Below, piece by piece: positions 11,706 to 23,920 of a stretch of 64,000 nt of DNA. Position numbers and translations under genes: made by a program. Position 1 is the first letter of the stretch; the number at the start of each line of letters is the position of its first letter. Below the pieces are notes generated by a model. It was not told where the DNA came from. It searched no databases and saw only the letters and a list, made by a program, of their open reading frames with translations. This DNA is from Penicillus capitatus (lineage: Eukaryota; Chlorophyta): NCBI GenBank assembly GCA_965649825.1, contig OZ287705.1, positions 434,001 through 498,000 on the forward strand. The letters run 5' to 3'.

Positions 11706-12590
11706 CCACTCGGTCGCTCACGGAATATGAGAGACGATTGAGAAGAGAGGGTATGGTTGAGAGTAGAGCATGATGGAACAGAGACTGCGGTCAGCGTATA
11801 GAGTCATTCATCACAGCTGTGTTCCCAGAAACAATGTCTGCGAACAGCAGTTAGTCCATTTTTAACTGGATCACTCCTTCGCCTTTACGAACGAACCGCG
11901 TCTTCGAAATCTGAACGCTACTCAGTTATCAGTCGTACACTCGTTTGCCTGGTTTTGTGACTTCAGCCCTCGTCTGCTGCGCTCTATGATCGACCGCACG
12001 AATTGCATCACTTCTTCTGTCCGTGGCTGCAAGAGATTATAATGATCCGCACGTGCGTTACATAGCCTTTAAACACCAGCTGCATCAAACGTGCAAGACG
12101 CTTAGAAAGAGAGATAGATGCTGGAAGTGATATACGATGCATGGTTTCGCAAGAAGTCTCCTTGAAGAGAGAAGAACCTTCCTGTAGCGAGCCCGGCCGC
12201 ACCCGACCTTCGGCGATTAGAGACACCGGTCCGCTTACTCCATGAAGTCGTAATGGTGTCGTGCTGGGTGTACAATGGGTGTTATAGTCATTCACCATTT
12301 CATCGCTCCGTACCTCCCAGTACGGTCGAGGGCGTCGTATGCGTCGAGTCGCATACGGTGTCCTCGGCCGCACTTGCTTTATACGCAAGCGCGTTACACC
12401 TAATCTGATCCATGCGACTTCTCGTTCTCGACATTCGAGCAACTATACGAGGCACTCTTTCGGCGTGGGACAGCAGGTCGCTGGAGATGTCTTTCCGCCG
12501 AATCTCGATCAAGGCATTCAGTAAAGGAACCTCCTGAGTGGATTAAAGAGACCGAATAACACCGAGTTCCACTTCACTCTGGTTGTCACA
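11706..12590. other. Downstream flank of the minus MATH-RING gene; part is an inverted-duplicated block
   Basis: No independent gene is assigned. The segment about 12070-12440 (minus sense) is homologous to about 44350-44710 (plus sense). Both can be read as a short peptide around TPYA..RIR and SDE..NDY, and around KETSCET and SKRLARLMQLV. Similarity persists at protein level in one frame, so a small exon is possible, but indels shift the frame between the blocks. Confidence 0.4.
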
Positions 12591-12612
12591 CATGACCGGA
12601 AAACCGGTCATG
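12591..12612 (-). promoter_or_regulatory. Conserved hairpin downstream of the minus MATH-RING gene
   Basis: CATGACCGG and CCGGTCATG pair perfectly around a 4-nt A loop (T loop on the coding strand). It lies 246 bp past the stop codon. The plus copy has a related, weaker hairpin (43441-43460) at 244 bp, followed in both copies by TGTGACAACCA. The position suggests a 3'-UTR or 3'-end element; the role is inferred. Confidence 0.45.
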
Positions 12613-12857
12613 CTCTTTGTCCCAATTAAATCGAGCCTGTCAAACGTGCTGATTCGTGATCAACATTTAACAGAAGCTCTAAAACGCTGAAGATCGAGCA
12701 TGCCACTCTGAGTTCGCTGGCATGCAAAACAATGAACCCTCCAATCGGGTTTCCTTCTTGATAGATGACAAATCGTAAAACGTCAACAATCCACCGATTC
12801 TTCTGCAGAGTTCTGAGCGGATGGATACTTGATAGATAGAAAAACAAGTGTATGTGT

Positions 12858-15800
12858 TCAGGGAAGCAAGTCTGCGCTTTCGCATCGGCGCAGCTTGCGC
12901 GGATCTTCATCGTCCAGATCGTTTTCCGCAGTCAGCCTTCCAGCGAAGCTCTTGCACCTGGGCAGCTTCGAGACGTGCCCCTCGTCGGGTGCACCAACAA
13001 CGGGCATCTGATCGGCAGTACTCTTGCATCGGCGCAGTCGGGAAGGGACCTTGTCATCCAACACTTCCACGATGGCGATCTGCTCCAGATCTTCGTCGAA
13101 CATGAGCCTCTCGGTCGTTCTTCTGACAACCGTCTCTGACGGTGGCAGCTCTCTGGCGAGCATGGCGCTCTTGCATCGGCGCAGACGGAGACTCTTCCTC
13201 TCGTCCGATGTGTCCTGCATGATGATCCGATCTACCACTTCTCGACACACAGGGCACCTGATCGCCTTCCCTGTGCGCAGATTGTTCTTAAGCGCGCTCA
13301 GCGCACAAGCATCGCAGTAGCACTTGTGTCTCCTGATAAGCAGAACTCGAGAGTAGAATGGATACTGAGGAATCTGCTCTTACGTGTCTCCATGGACGGC
13401 AGAGCATGTGGGGATCGTTGCCTCTTGGTCATGATCCGTTGCCTTGGACGATGCGTCTTTACTTTTCTTCATGTCATCTCCCGACTTGCTGTCTTCTTTC
13501 TTTGCCTTAGGAGTAGAGGGTTTTGTTTTCTGTGCACGGTCTGCTGCTACCCTGGAGGTCTCTCCTTTCTCCTTTGTGGTCGGAGCTTTTGTCTTCTGCA
13601 TACGGTCTGCTGACTTGCTTGCTTCTTCTTTCATCTTAGAGGTTGAACCTTTAGTCTTCTGTCTGTTATCTCCCGTCTTGCGGGCTTTCTCTTTTACTCT
13701 GGAGGATGAGCCTTTGGTCTTCTGCTTTGGTTCTGCTGCCTTGCTGGCCTCCTCCTTCGCTTTACATAATAGACACTCCTTGATCTCCTTCTCAACAATT
13801 CTTGGCTTCCAGGGAGCTGCATTCATGATGACGCGATCGACACGCTTACGGCAGAATGGGAAGGGACACACGCGTGTTTCCCGACCCTTCAACTTTCTGA
13901 CAATCTTCTTGTTAAAGCCCTCGATGCAATAGCAGAGATGCCTGCTGCAGCAATGCTAAAGTGTAACACGGTTCGTCCGATGAGAAGAGACACACCTGCT
14001 TTCGTGATCGATGTCTGGGGTCGTCTGGCAGATCGGACATTGTTTATCCCAGGTGAACGTTGCACTCTCACATCTGTGCAGCAGCGGAACTTGTCGCGGA
14101 CTCCATTTGTCCTCGACGACATTCTGATTAAATGACGTCTGTTGGATTGGAATCTCGACGGCAATGAAGTTGCAGATCACATCGAATAGCTTATCGAAAG
14201 CAGCCTCTGTTTTTTCGTATGTGCCTTTCGGTAAGCCTCCATTCTGTGTATTCTGTTTGCCTTCAGCAACTGTCTGACTCGTTGACTCGTGGTGGCTTAT
14301 GATTTCGGCGTCGCAGTTGCCCAACAACGCCTCTGCCATTTCTTCTAGAGTGGACATTGCTTCCTCACATAACCTCATCACTGAGAATGTCTGTGCGTTC
14401 TGTTTGCCTTCCTCAACTGCCTGACTCGATGGCTCTTGCTGAAGTTGGACCTCGTCACCACAGTAGTCCAAAATCGCATAAATTAGCTCCTTGGAAGCAG
14501 ACAATGCTTCCATGTATCTGCGCAGCGTTAAACTCCTCTGCCTGTTCTGCCCTGTTTCGGTAACCATCTGACTCGGTGGCGCTTGCTGACTCGGGACCTC
14601 CTGTTTTCTCAGAACGAAAATCTCCTTCTTTAGCTTTCCGATAGCAGATATCGTTTCGTTATATTTGCGCATCGCTAGTTGTCTCCTCGTATTCAGTCCG
14701 CCTTTAGCGATCGTCTGACTCGATGGCTCTCGCTGCGCTGGGACCACGGATCTATGCATATCAAAAATCTCATCTTCCAGCTTCTCTCGAATGGTGTCTG
14801 CGCTTCTGCATCTGCGGAGAACGGGGACTCGCTCGTCGTCAGCAGCATTCTTGACGATAATGCGGTCTGCCTCTCTCTGACACGCCGGACACTTGAGCAC
14901 GCACTTCTCTGCAAGCACCTTCGCAAATTCTTTGCACGCACAGAGCTGACAATAGCATGTGCATTTCCTGGACATCAGCTTAAGCGACAATCAATCAAGC
15001 TTTCGTGCGATCATACGTGGATCCGTGCAGTACTGAGCAGGTTGGACCGTCAGCACCGCACATATGGCATTTTGAAGTTGTCTTCTCGACAGGAGATATC
15101 TTCTTTGGTCCCGCCTTGCTGACGACGCAGTCCTGAATGACTCTTCCCTTCAGTCTCCGGGCCAGCTCTGTGCCACAGTCAGTGCAGTAGCAGAGGTGTT
15201 TCCTGACACAGCCAGATATGCGGTAGAGCGCGTGATGATGACAGCGCTACGTGTTGCCGTGTCTGACGGCACAGGTCGGATCGATGAGGCATCTGGGACA
15301 TCGTTCGAAGTAGGGACCGTCGTTCATGATGACCCTCTCCATCAACTGATCACACACAGGGCACTTGATCTCCTGCTCATCAAGCAGTGCCTCTTTCAGC
15401 TTATTCGCACACTTGGTGCAGTAGCACAGATGCTTTCTGGCAGCAGAGCATCAGTGGATTGTAGAGGAGGGAATGTTTTACGTGTTGCCATGACGCACGG
15501 AGCATGTTGGGTCAATTCGGCAGTATCCGCACTGCCGCACGTGATCGACATCGAGAAGGATGACTCTCGCGGTCAATGTGACCCAGCCATTTTTCAGAAA
15601 TCCATGCGACTCGCCCGCTAACTGATCGCTCGTTAAGAATCTGGCAAATCCCCGGCTTTCGTTTGCTCCAATGTTCTCGATGAATTCTGTAGAGTATGGT
15701 CAGCGATGAAAGTTTATTGAAAACGGGGCTGACTCGCGACTTTGTCTTTAGAGCTCTTCTTTGTCGATTTGTGATTCAAAGCGCGGAATTCAGTTCTCAC

Positions 15801-18800
15801 GCGGACTGAATGATCTTGAAGATTGCAGAGGTAAAGACCGATGGTGTCGGAGTTCGAGCTATTTCCCCTCGGCTTAAGTTTCAACCTCCTGCAAAACCAA
15901 AAGCGCATGCAACTCGACATCAGTAAAGCCTGGAGATGTCGTATGTACCACTGGGTTTCTCTAATATTGAAGATCTCGGACCTCAACATTGACGGGCAGA
16001 GACTTGGTAATCCTTTCAGCTTCCACTGCAGATATCAAATATCGATATGCTTCGAAGAAGAAGTCGAACGTACCGTGCATGTGGCTGTCTTTCGTTTGAC
16101 GGAAGCCGTCCAGCGCTCATTGTCCTGGAGCTTGAGTCTGATCTCAGCACGCACGAGGAGGTAGCCCTTCTCCAGGAATCCCTCAGCCGGATTGTTCACT
16201 CTAGCAGCAGAGCAGAGGGAGAACCCCAAATTGTCCTCGCATATAGCAGGAAAGAACTCGTCGCAATCTCCTTCGAATAGAACAGCCTTCAGAATGATTA
16301 CTATCCTCAGCGGATCTGCCACCTCTGAATTTACTACTCCTCCCTTGTTCTCGGCACACGATGGTAAAAGCGACATGTGCCGTTGCTTTTACCACGCCTT
16401 CGTTCCACAGATAAACACCCAGGTCCCCCTTGAAGTTGTTCCAAATTTGTATACTCCTAAATACATCAATCGTCTTCGGCACGTCGTCGATAATTACCGA
16501 TTTGACCATTCTCTGCAGTCCAGATCGAACAGATTGGTATGTAAGCGACTGTTCCTTGTTAGCAGAATCCTTCGAGGCACTTTACACTGCGAATAAGAAG
16601 ATGCAGATCACGACGCAGCTGAGGTGTTGGTTTGGCAGAACAGACCTCATACGTGGCGAAGTACTTGTACTTGTTCAGAACGAAAGTGTAAGGAATGCCA
16701 TTGTGTTCTTCACTTCCCTCTGCACTCAGTGACCATCAAAACAGAAGGACATTGTTCGATGACAGACCTTCCACGTGCATCAGTTCATGAGGGTCTGGCT
16801 CCTCCCATCGATAAGACGCCCCATCCAGAGGTCTTGATATGCGCCTCATCTCCTCATCGAACTCGCGTTCATCAAAGAGCTTCATCTGGATCTCGAACAT
16901 CGTCCATCCATCTCTGACAAAGCCTAAGGTTTCGTCTTCCAGTTGTCCCGGAATGGACAACTCGACTATCCCTATCTCATGGTTCCGACGGATTACACGA
17001 TGACAGCCTAAAGTGTACCTTGTGGATCGAGGCAGAAGATGTGCAAAGTTACTTTTCAATCTGACTCTCCGAGAGTCGACAGAATGGAGGAGGTCGACTC
17101 CCAAGAACATTCGAATGAGTTTTTCTGTGCTTTGCTTTTGAATAGAAAAGAATGGACGGCTCGAACCATCCAGACCGTTGGCATAATTGCACATTTGCCT
17201 AGTCGCGAAAAGCTTTGCGCGTATGCCGTGATACTTGGGAAACACTCACAGCGCCGAGTCTCCGATTCTGATGGTTCTAGTCGCAACGCGCCATGGACTC
17301 ATGTTTCTCAGGAATCTCACCTTCCACTGAACTCCATCTCCAGTGTGAAAAACAATGCATCGACCATAGAGGGGAAGGATACCTGGCAGGTCGCAGTCTT
17401 TCCGTCCACGGTGACACTGCAGTTTTCATTATCTTTCTGTTTGACTCTCATATCCAGACGAACAAGAAAACGGCCATGAGAAAGGAATCCATCATCCGGT
17501 TCCCCTATCTCGGTGCATGGAAGAAGTTTGGTTTCGCAACAGTCGTCGACGAAGGAGAATTCATAAAGGGTTCCTATCAAACATCGCTCAGCTTCGAAGA
17601 CTGTCCAGAATCTGTCTTCTTTACCAGTGCGTTTGCTGTGAACGTCGTCGGAATAATTCACCAGCTCGAATCCAAACTGAACTTCCACTTGAGTCTCGTT
17701 CTTTGACAAAAAGCAGGCGGAGAGCTGTCCTTTTTCATCGCGCTTGACTCCAATGCACCTCGAACACGCCACATCATTAGAAGAAAGAAAGAATGTCTTC
17801 TTCGCACCATAATTTGCCTTCCACCTCGAACACATTTGTCCAGATCTGTCCGGTCTCCTGATTTAGGAAGGATTGATGCACAAGCAACTGTACACACACA
17901 ATCCGCCATCGCAGTCAGATGGAGTCCTTGAATCTCTCACTTCGTAGCGAGCAAACCACTTGTTTGTCGTCAGCCTGTAGCAATGATCGATTTCATCAGT
18001 CCGTCCAACGCCCTCTGCCACAAGGTGGTCCAAAGTGCTTGCAGTTCTTAGACATCTGTTAGTACTTTGTTGTAGGACTCTAGTGTGACTATCGATTTGG
18101 GGAAGACGATGAGTCGGAAGTCGTCTAAGAAATAGAGGGAGTGCGTTCCCAAAACCCTTGTCGCTGATCAAGGTGATCTTCACAGAGAGCTTCAACCAGC
18201 CATCGTCCACAGCCGAAGAAAGCTCGTCCGACAGATCCTTCTCTCTGAGGTATCGGACCCATCCCTTAGCATCGCCAACGTCGATCCGCTCGGCAAACTC
18301 TGAGAAAAAGGGTTTGGGAGAAAACGATAACGACGTAAAGAACTTGAAATGCCGTGGATCTCGGGGCAGTCACTTTCTACGGTGATGCCGTACCGGACCC
18401 ATCTCTTAGCATCGCCAACATCGATCCGCTCGGCAAACTCTGAGAAAAGGGGTTTGGGAGAAAACGATAACGACGTAAAGAACTTGAAATGCCGTGGATC
18501 TCGGGGCAGTCACTTTCTACGGTGATGTCGTCTGAAAAGTCCTTGCTTCTTGTAAGGCGGATTTCCCCTTCAAAGCGAGCATTCTGCTTGCTCATATTCG
18601 CAAGAAGAACGCTCAGACCATTTTCGCCGAAACCTCCTCCTTCCTTGCATAGCCTCAACTCCCTGTGCAGCGGACACGAGAACGATTGTTACGGAACGTA
18701 TTGTCCACAACATACATGTCGTGGCCAGCGATTCTGAATTGATCAGTTCTTACGATAGGTGGACTCATCTCCCACGCATGTTTGATGTTCCACTGATGTC

Positions 18801-19833
18801 ATCTTTTTTTAGCGATTAGACGAGCTTTCCTGATACTTACTTCACAGGAGACTGTCGGTTTTCCGATCATTGTTATCCTTCGACGAATGACAAATGTGGC
18901 AGATTCGTTATCTGGACTTCTTATCCTCAATTCCAATCGTAGCGTGAAGCAATGTTCCGTTAGGTATCCAAGAGAGGTTTCTTCCCCCATGACCGATGCC
19001 ATGCAGAAAGGATCGACTTTCTGGTGACTTCTACGCCCCCAGCGCCGGCCAACAAAGAACTTCGCTGCAGGGATACACACGTATTTGCAATGTAATCATG
19101 TTATGCTTTTATACCTCTAACCAAATTCTTCCTCTCGTCTTCATGGTTGACAAGAGTGAATGAATAGTGAGCTTGTATGGATGAAGACGTCACCAACTGT
19201 AAACCGGCGACCAATCTCTGCTGGCCTAGATGCTCGGCGAAAACATTCCTGGCGAGCAAAACGAGTGACGGTCGTCAGTCATTTATCTCGACCTCACCAC
19301 TTCTCGCCACCGATAATGAAGGTGTCTGACTCAATCCTCCGGTTTTCCTCGTCGGCTATAGAACGGTGTATGCGCCACTGCAGCGGAGTCGAGGTTTAGA
19401 ATTCCGACGGCATGAACGGAAACGGTTACTTCGTAGACTCCGTACCACAAATGTTTGCTCAGGACGTAGGAGTGCTCCACTCCGTCCGATTCCCCGCGTC
19501 CCTCTACAGCACCGAGTCGAAAACCGTAACTTGAATAGGACGTACCTTCGACTCTCATGAGGGAACGGTGAAGTTGGCGTCGAAGAACAGAGAAAGCTTT
19601 ACGATGAAGCTGTTGTCGAGTAATCGAGAAAACTCGGTGGTCGTAAGAACTCGCAGAGAAACCCTGTGTGAATTGTTTAAATATCTGAAATGATGATGTG
19701 ACGCTCATTCAAATTGTTTCTCCTAAGAAGCGGTGCCAGCGAGGATGAGAATCGGCATGGAACTGCTGACGGTAGCGAAGACGAAACGCCTGCCAAAGAA
19801 GAAACGAGAGTAGCCTCGACTGTATGCGGATAA
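12858..19833 (-). CDS. Giant MATH-RING protein, minus copy: six MATH domains then Mdm2-type RINGs (family B)
   Basis: Read on the minus strand, more than 20 short exons encode six tandem MATH domains at about 19.5-18.8, 18.8-18.1, 18.0-17.4, 17.3-16.8, 16.7-16.1 and 16.0-15.5 kb. Typical marks are CSNVFEVEG, W-C-I-G-V-K-R-D-E, LVNYSDD, GFLSHGRFLVRLDMRV and RGFARFLTSDQLAGE. Cys/His clusters follow with the Mdm2 RING layout: C-x2-C-x5-C-x3-H-x4-H-x3-C-x2-C-x15-C-x2-C, HGNT..H, C-A-x-K-L-K and CPVC (15.5-14.8 kb). More divergent clusters lie at about 14.05-13.8 and 13.4-13.2 kb. A K/S/T-rich stretch (13.8-13.4 kb) and several LRRCKSA-like motifs complete the C terminus. MATH domains bind peptides and receptors and RINGs recruit E2 enzymes, so a ubiquitin-ligase scaffold is inferred. 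Odd points: a TGA at 19709-19711 where the plus copy has GGA, and a duplicated exon in MATH2. The 5' end is unresolved. Confidence 0.68.
18300..18579 (-). repeat. Tandem duplication of one exon plus one intron inside MATH2 of the minus copy
   Basis: A 140-bp unit is present twice in tandem with period 140 (for example CGGACCC at 18254 and 18394, GGTGATG at 18381 and 18521). Each unit is one 44-nt intron (18300-18343 and 18440-18483) plus 96 nt of exon, so the copy adds a 32-codon exon at 18344-18439 without changing frame. The plus copy has a single version. Confidence 0.75.
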
Positions 19834-22646
19834 AAAGCTCAACTCTGGGCGAATCTTGAGAGCATTTTGTGCACCACCGCCTTTCCATTCAGAAACGCGA
19901 AACGCGATGGATATTCGAACAGAAACAGGGAGAGGTGTTCGTCACATAGAGCCCAACTTGACATTCTAAGAACCGCAGAGCGTCGGTTGTCTGTGCTGAT
20001 TTCGGATGAGCAGCGCATTTAGCGCATCCCGATGTTTGTCGTGGTCATTGCTGTCTGTATCGGCATCTCTGGCGGAATCGTTTGACATCTCTGGCCACAG
20101 AGAGAACGAGTTACTGCTAAAAGCATTCCTCCCAGGTATCACTGAATTGAATGAGGAAGACGATGAAGCATATTCTGATCACAGAATGAGCATCGGACAC
20201 AGAAGTGTGAGAAATGATACACTGCAGAGGAGCTGTCTACATTTGTTCTCACGCTACTGACACTCGATTCTTCACTCTGACCCTGCATCATTCAGCAGGG
20301 TGTGGTCTGCGGGAAAGAGAAAAGTGGCATTCGGAGTTCGTGATTGTGCAAGACAATCGCGGCTGAGGCTTCTAACGTCCCACCTGCTTGCTCAACGAAA
20401 CAGATGCATGAATCCACAGCCGGGGTTGACAGCAGAGCGTTACCTGGTGGACTTGGTGCAACCAGTCAACATGGAGAGGGGATAAGGTAGAGAATTAACA
20501 CCGTCACTCAAATGCATTCGCCTGACAATGAGTGCCTCGAGCTGTCAGCTGTTCACTTCCTATCAGTTGCACCAGATGACTTAGATGATGATGTTCATCA
20601 TGAGCAGCGATTCAAGTGCCATCTCGATTTGTAGACAATATCAAGCATCTTTGACAAAACGGCACAGGATGAGGTCATCCGACTTTGTGTGAAATGTTCC
20701 ACTTCGACGACCATGAACGCGCCAAATCACGCGAATAAGAATCCATCGGATTGCCGTACTGCATTTCTCGCCGATTGCAGATCTCTACGGAGTTCTTTGT
20801 AGAGAGGAGTAACAGTCGTTGGTTCTTTTGGGATGCTTTGGGATGACAGCGGAGACGTTCTTTATTGTCGTACGCACAGTTATTACTCGGATGAGAAGAT
20901 AATGACCAGGGATGGCCAGTTCAATCCACCACGGCACACTCTGCTGGCAGCCGACACAGCACTCGTTACGATGCGAGCACGCCACCACGACAAGCAAAGA
21001 CATACAAGATCAATAACCGTACGCGCTCCAGCGCTAATATTCGCGTGTGGCAGACTCCGCTTTACTTACCAATTCGAAGCCGACAACTATTATCTGTCGC
21101 TTGTTTATTGGTAGTGCCCAACACGCCAAGTCCTTATCGGAAAAATCATCAGCAGTGAGAATCTGTTTCTCCAAAGATATCAGTAAAGACTGTTTATATC
21201 GCTGTTGTGGACTGACTGAGGCTCGAACTCATTTGTGTTTCGTTGCGCCACGTTACGCGACATCGTATGATTAATGTCAGCAAGGTGTGGGTCTGTCTTC
21301 ATGACAGTGTCGCATAGAACTCGACGATTGTTGACGGATGTGCGAATCCGCCAAGCATTCGATAACGCAAAGGCGCCGAAGAAGGTCCACAAACGAATTA
21401 TACTCTGAATCCGCCGTTCAATTAAAACTCTCGCCGTCTGCCACAATCTTTGCTGGCACCGTCAGACCAATTCGTTAGTTGCATCTATACAAATGCAACA
21501 ACGCTCATAAGAGCCTTTATTCCGCGTAACTCATCGGCGAAGCAGATATCGTCGACAGATCATTGAATCGCACAGCAGAACATTGTCTATTGACTTACGC
21601 TTCAGAACAGAAGTCCATTCCTGACGATCTTCCCTTCCTGTCGAAGATCGACAACTGCGTTTACGTGGCCAGAAGACGAGGATCGGGACATTGCCGAGAT
21701 CGCGGCAAACAGACCCACAGTGAAAGGTCGCGTCGCGACATCGATAACCGGACGCGGCATACAGTCATCGACGTCACGTCATGCACGCTCTTTGCACGTA
21801 CGGCAACCCTTCCGCATTGTCTGCCGCGGCGCCGACAGAAGCCACACCCTCAAAGAGAAAAACTCGACACAGCTTACAGAATGCGCTCTTCGTTTTTCCA
21901 TTTGCTGAACACGATGCGTTTGTAACTTGTCGAAAGAACCGGATGCCTGAATGCACACCGTCTGCCTTTGGAACAGATAGATGGATGGACTCAGACATAT
22001 CCTAGTGAGAAAACCTGCTGGTCGAGAAGAGAAGCGCTCTTGAGGAGAGGCGCCTCAACTGCCGCTTCTGGAGAGAAGATGTGCATGGAGTCGGTCGGTC
22101 CGTACGTCGCTGTCGGCCGAACAGCAACCGTCGGCTCTCAGCATTCGTCGCCGGTCGTTCTCTCATGCTCAACCCGTTCGGACCGCACAGGTATAAATTT
22201 GCAACGGCTCCGTGTTCTCTTCAGTTATTGACGAAGCAGTTCTCTTCCGTTCGACGTTCAGCGCCAGAGACCGGCGCAAAGATCGCCATCGCATCCGTAG
22301 CTATGCACGTCGGACACGTCGCCGCCGCAAGGCCCGCCGATGCACCGGGTAAGCATCGCCCTCCGCGTCCCTCAGCTCCACGCGAAGTCGCCAATGCACG
22401 CGCCGCCCGAGACAGGCGCACCAGATGTACATTTCTGACGCCTTGCCTGTGCTTCGTCATAGGAATCCCCACTTCGCTTCGAAAGCGGTCTGCACTCGAG
22501 CATATCGCCCCATCAGCCGCCGCTCAGGAGGTTGACACACATCCCGACTCATGGCGTCGTGAACTGACCGTGCATCACCTTAGGCCCATAGATCTCGATG
22601 CGTTGCTCCGCTTCAGTCTCCCGACGTTGCTCCTGAATCGCATTCC
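19834..22646. other. Centre-side spacer; no convincing gene
   Basis: The most protein-like frame is 20006-20260 (plus), which starts with ATG. It has a hydrophobic, signal-peptide-like start (CLSWSLLSVSASLAES) and an acidic middle, 84 residues in total. It has no paralogue here and no splice support, so I leave it unassigned. A long GC-rich frame at 22081-22650 may be noise or decayed coding sequence in front of the remnant at 22647. Confidence 0.35.
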
Positions 22647-23219
22647 TTGACCGTTTTCCTCTCAACTTACCACATGACCAGAGAATACCTGACAGGCGAT
22701 CGATTGCCTTCGGGTCGAACACAGAGTGCCTTTGTCTTTCGCGAACACGGTCACGAGGAGATGGACGAAGACGCTGGATGTGCATTGGGTTCGCGGGAGG
22801 GAGCGTACTGCCTTCTCAGAATCCGAGTCGAAAACGCATCGCCGCGTCAACCAGTTCCGATCGATCGCATCGTCGGCGTTCAGATGCTCGGCTCGGCCGG
22901 TCGTGTATGGAATCTCAGAATGGCGGCAGGACAGAGCAGGGCGCTGTGCAAGGAGGTCATGGTGCTGCTCAAACCGACGGCGCTTCGATCGGGCGTCCCT
23001 TGCGAACGGCCCACAGACCTGGAGGGCATATCAGAGAGGGACATGCCGCTGCAGTTGCGCATCCGTGTCAGATTCGCGCACTCGAAACGGCAGGTAGATA
23101 TCGTGAAGACGTTGCGCTGGAGGGCAGAGCGGCAGGCTCGATCGTCGCTCTGTCTGCAAGCGGCGCGGTGCAAGCATAAATGTGTCTCGTGTGATCAGTA
23201 CTATGGAAGATGTGCATGA
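22647..23219 (+). pseudogene. Decayed or divergent copy of the family A C-terminal domain
   Basis: The frame resembles the last half of the pseudokinase C-terminal domain: GAYCLLRIRVENASPRQPVP matches the receiver of the RL-R-R-L block, and MPLQLRIRVRF followed by VDIVKTLRW matches the strand pair near the end. The FFDD block and the hydrophobic tail are not recognisable, and no kinase exons lie upstream. The first 20 codons are not conserved. I read it as a fragment of a once-complete gene; a rapidly evolving single-domain gene is the alternative. Confidence 0.4.
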
Positions 23220-23920
23220 GTGCCCCGAGAACGTGTTCACATTCTGAAGAAGGTCGCATTGTCTTTGCAATACTCGTAGCCGCATGTCTAGAACGTCGTG
23301 CATTGTACACCAGGGGGCTATTCAATAAAAGGCGTATCGTTATCGATCTATCACCTGTCGTCTAGAACGTTACTCAGAACTTAATACCTGTGATACAGCC
23401 TCGAAGTCGAGATCATGACATGACAGGTCTGACAGCGCATGTGTATTTTAATTCTTTAAATAATCGCTGTTTGATCGAAAATCTCGCAGAGGTCGCCAAT
23501 CCTACCTCTTTTCCTGCTATTCGACCCATAAAGTCGCTGCACTCTGTACGGTATCGCATGAGGCGTCGTTATCTCTTCATGTTTGTCACTGCTGGACGCT
23601 GTTATGTGAATCGGAAATCCGCTATCGGTTAGCGCACGCTTCGTCTTCGAGTGCGTCTGATTTCGAATGCTAACACGACGCGCACAAAATGATAATTGCT
23701 AGGCCCTTAACCAAATGCCTTTTCAGGACATCGCTTCGTCCCAGACCCCGTCGAATGCGTCTTTGTAACGCATGCTTGAAACGAGAAGAGGAGAAATCAC
23801 AGTTGAGAAACGCGTTGCATCAACGCAGCAAACGTCAACTCACAATACAAAACAAACAAGACCAATGACAATGCATTTTTCACGAGAGAGAACACACAGG
23901 TGTACCTAGCAAACGACCAT
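23220..23920. other. Intergenic; nothing assigned
   Basis: AT-richer sequence with no long frame and no paralogous block. Confidence 0.4.

Noticed and set aside
21200-21290. tRNA-like B box on the minus strand (GAGTTCGAGCC)
   Set aside because: The T stem is only 4 bp and no matching 5' acceptor strand or anticodon arm is found at the right distance.
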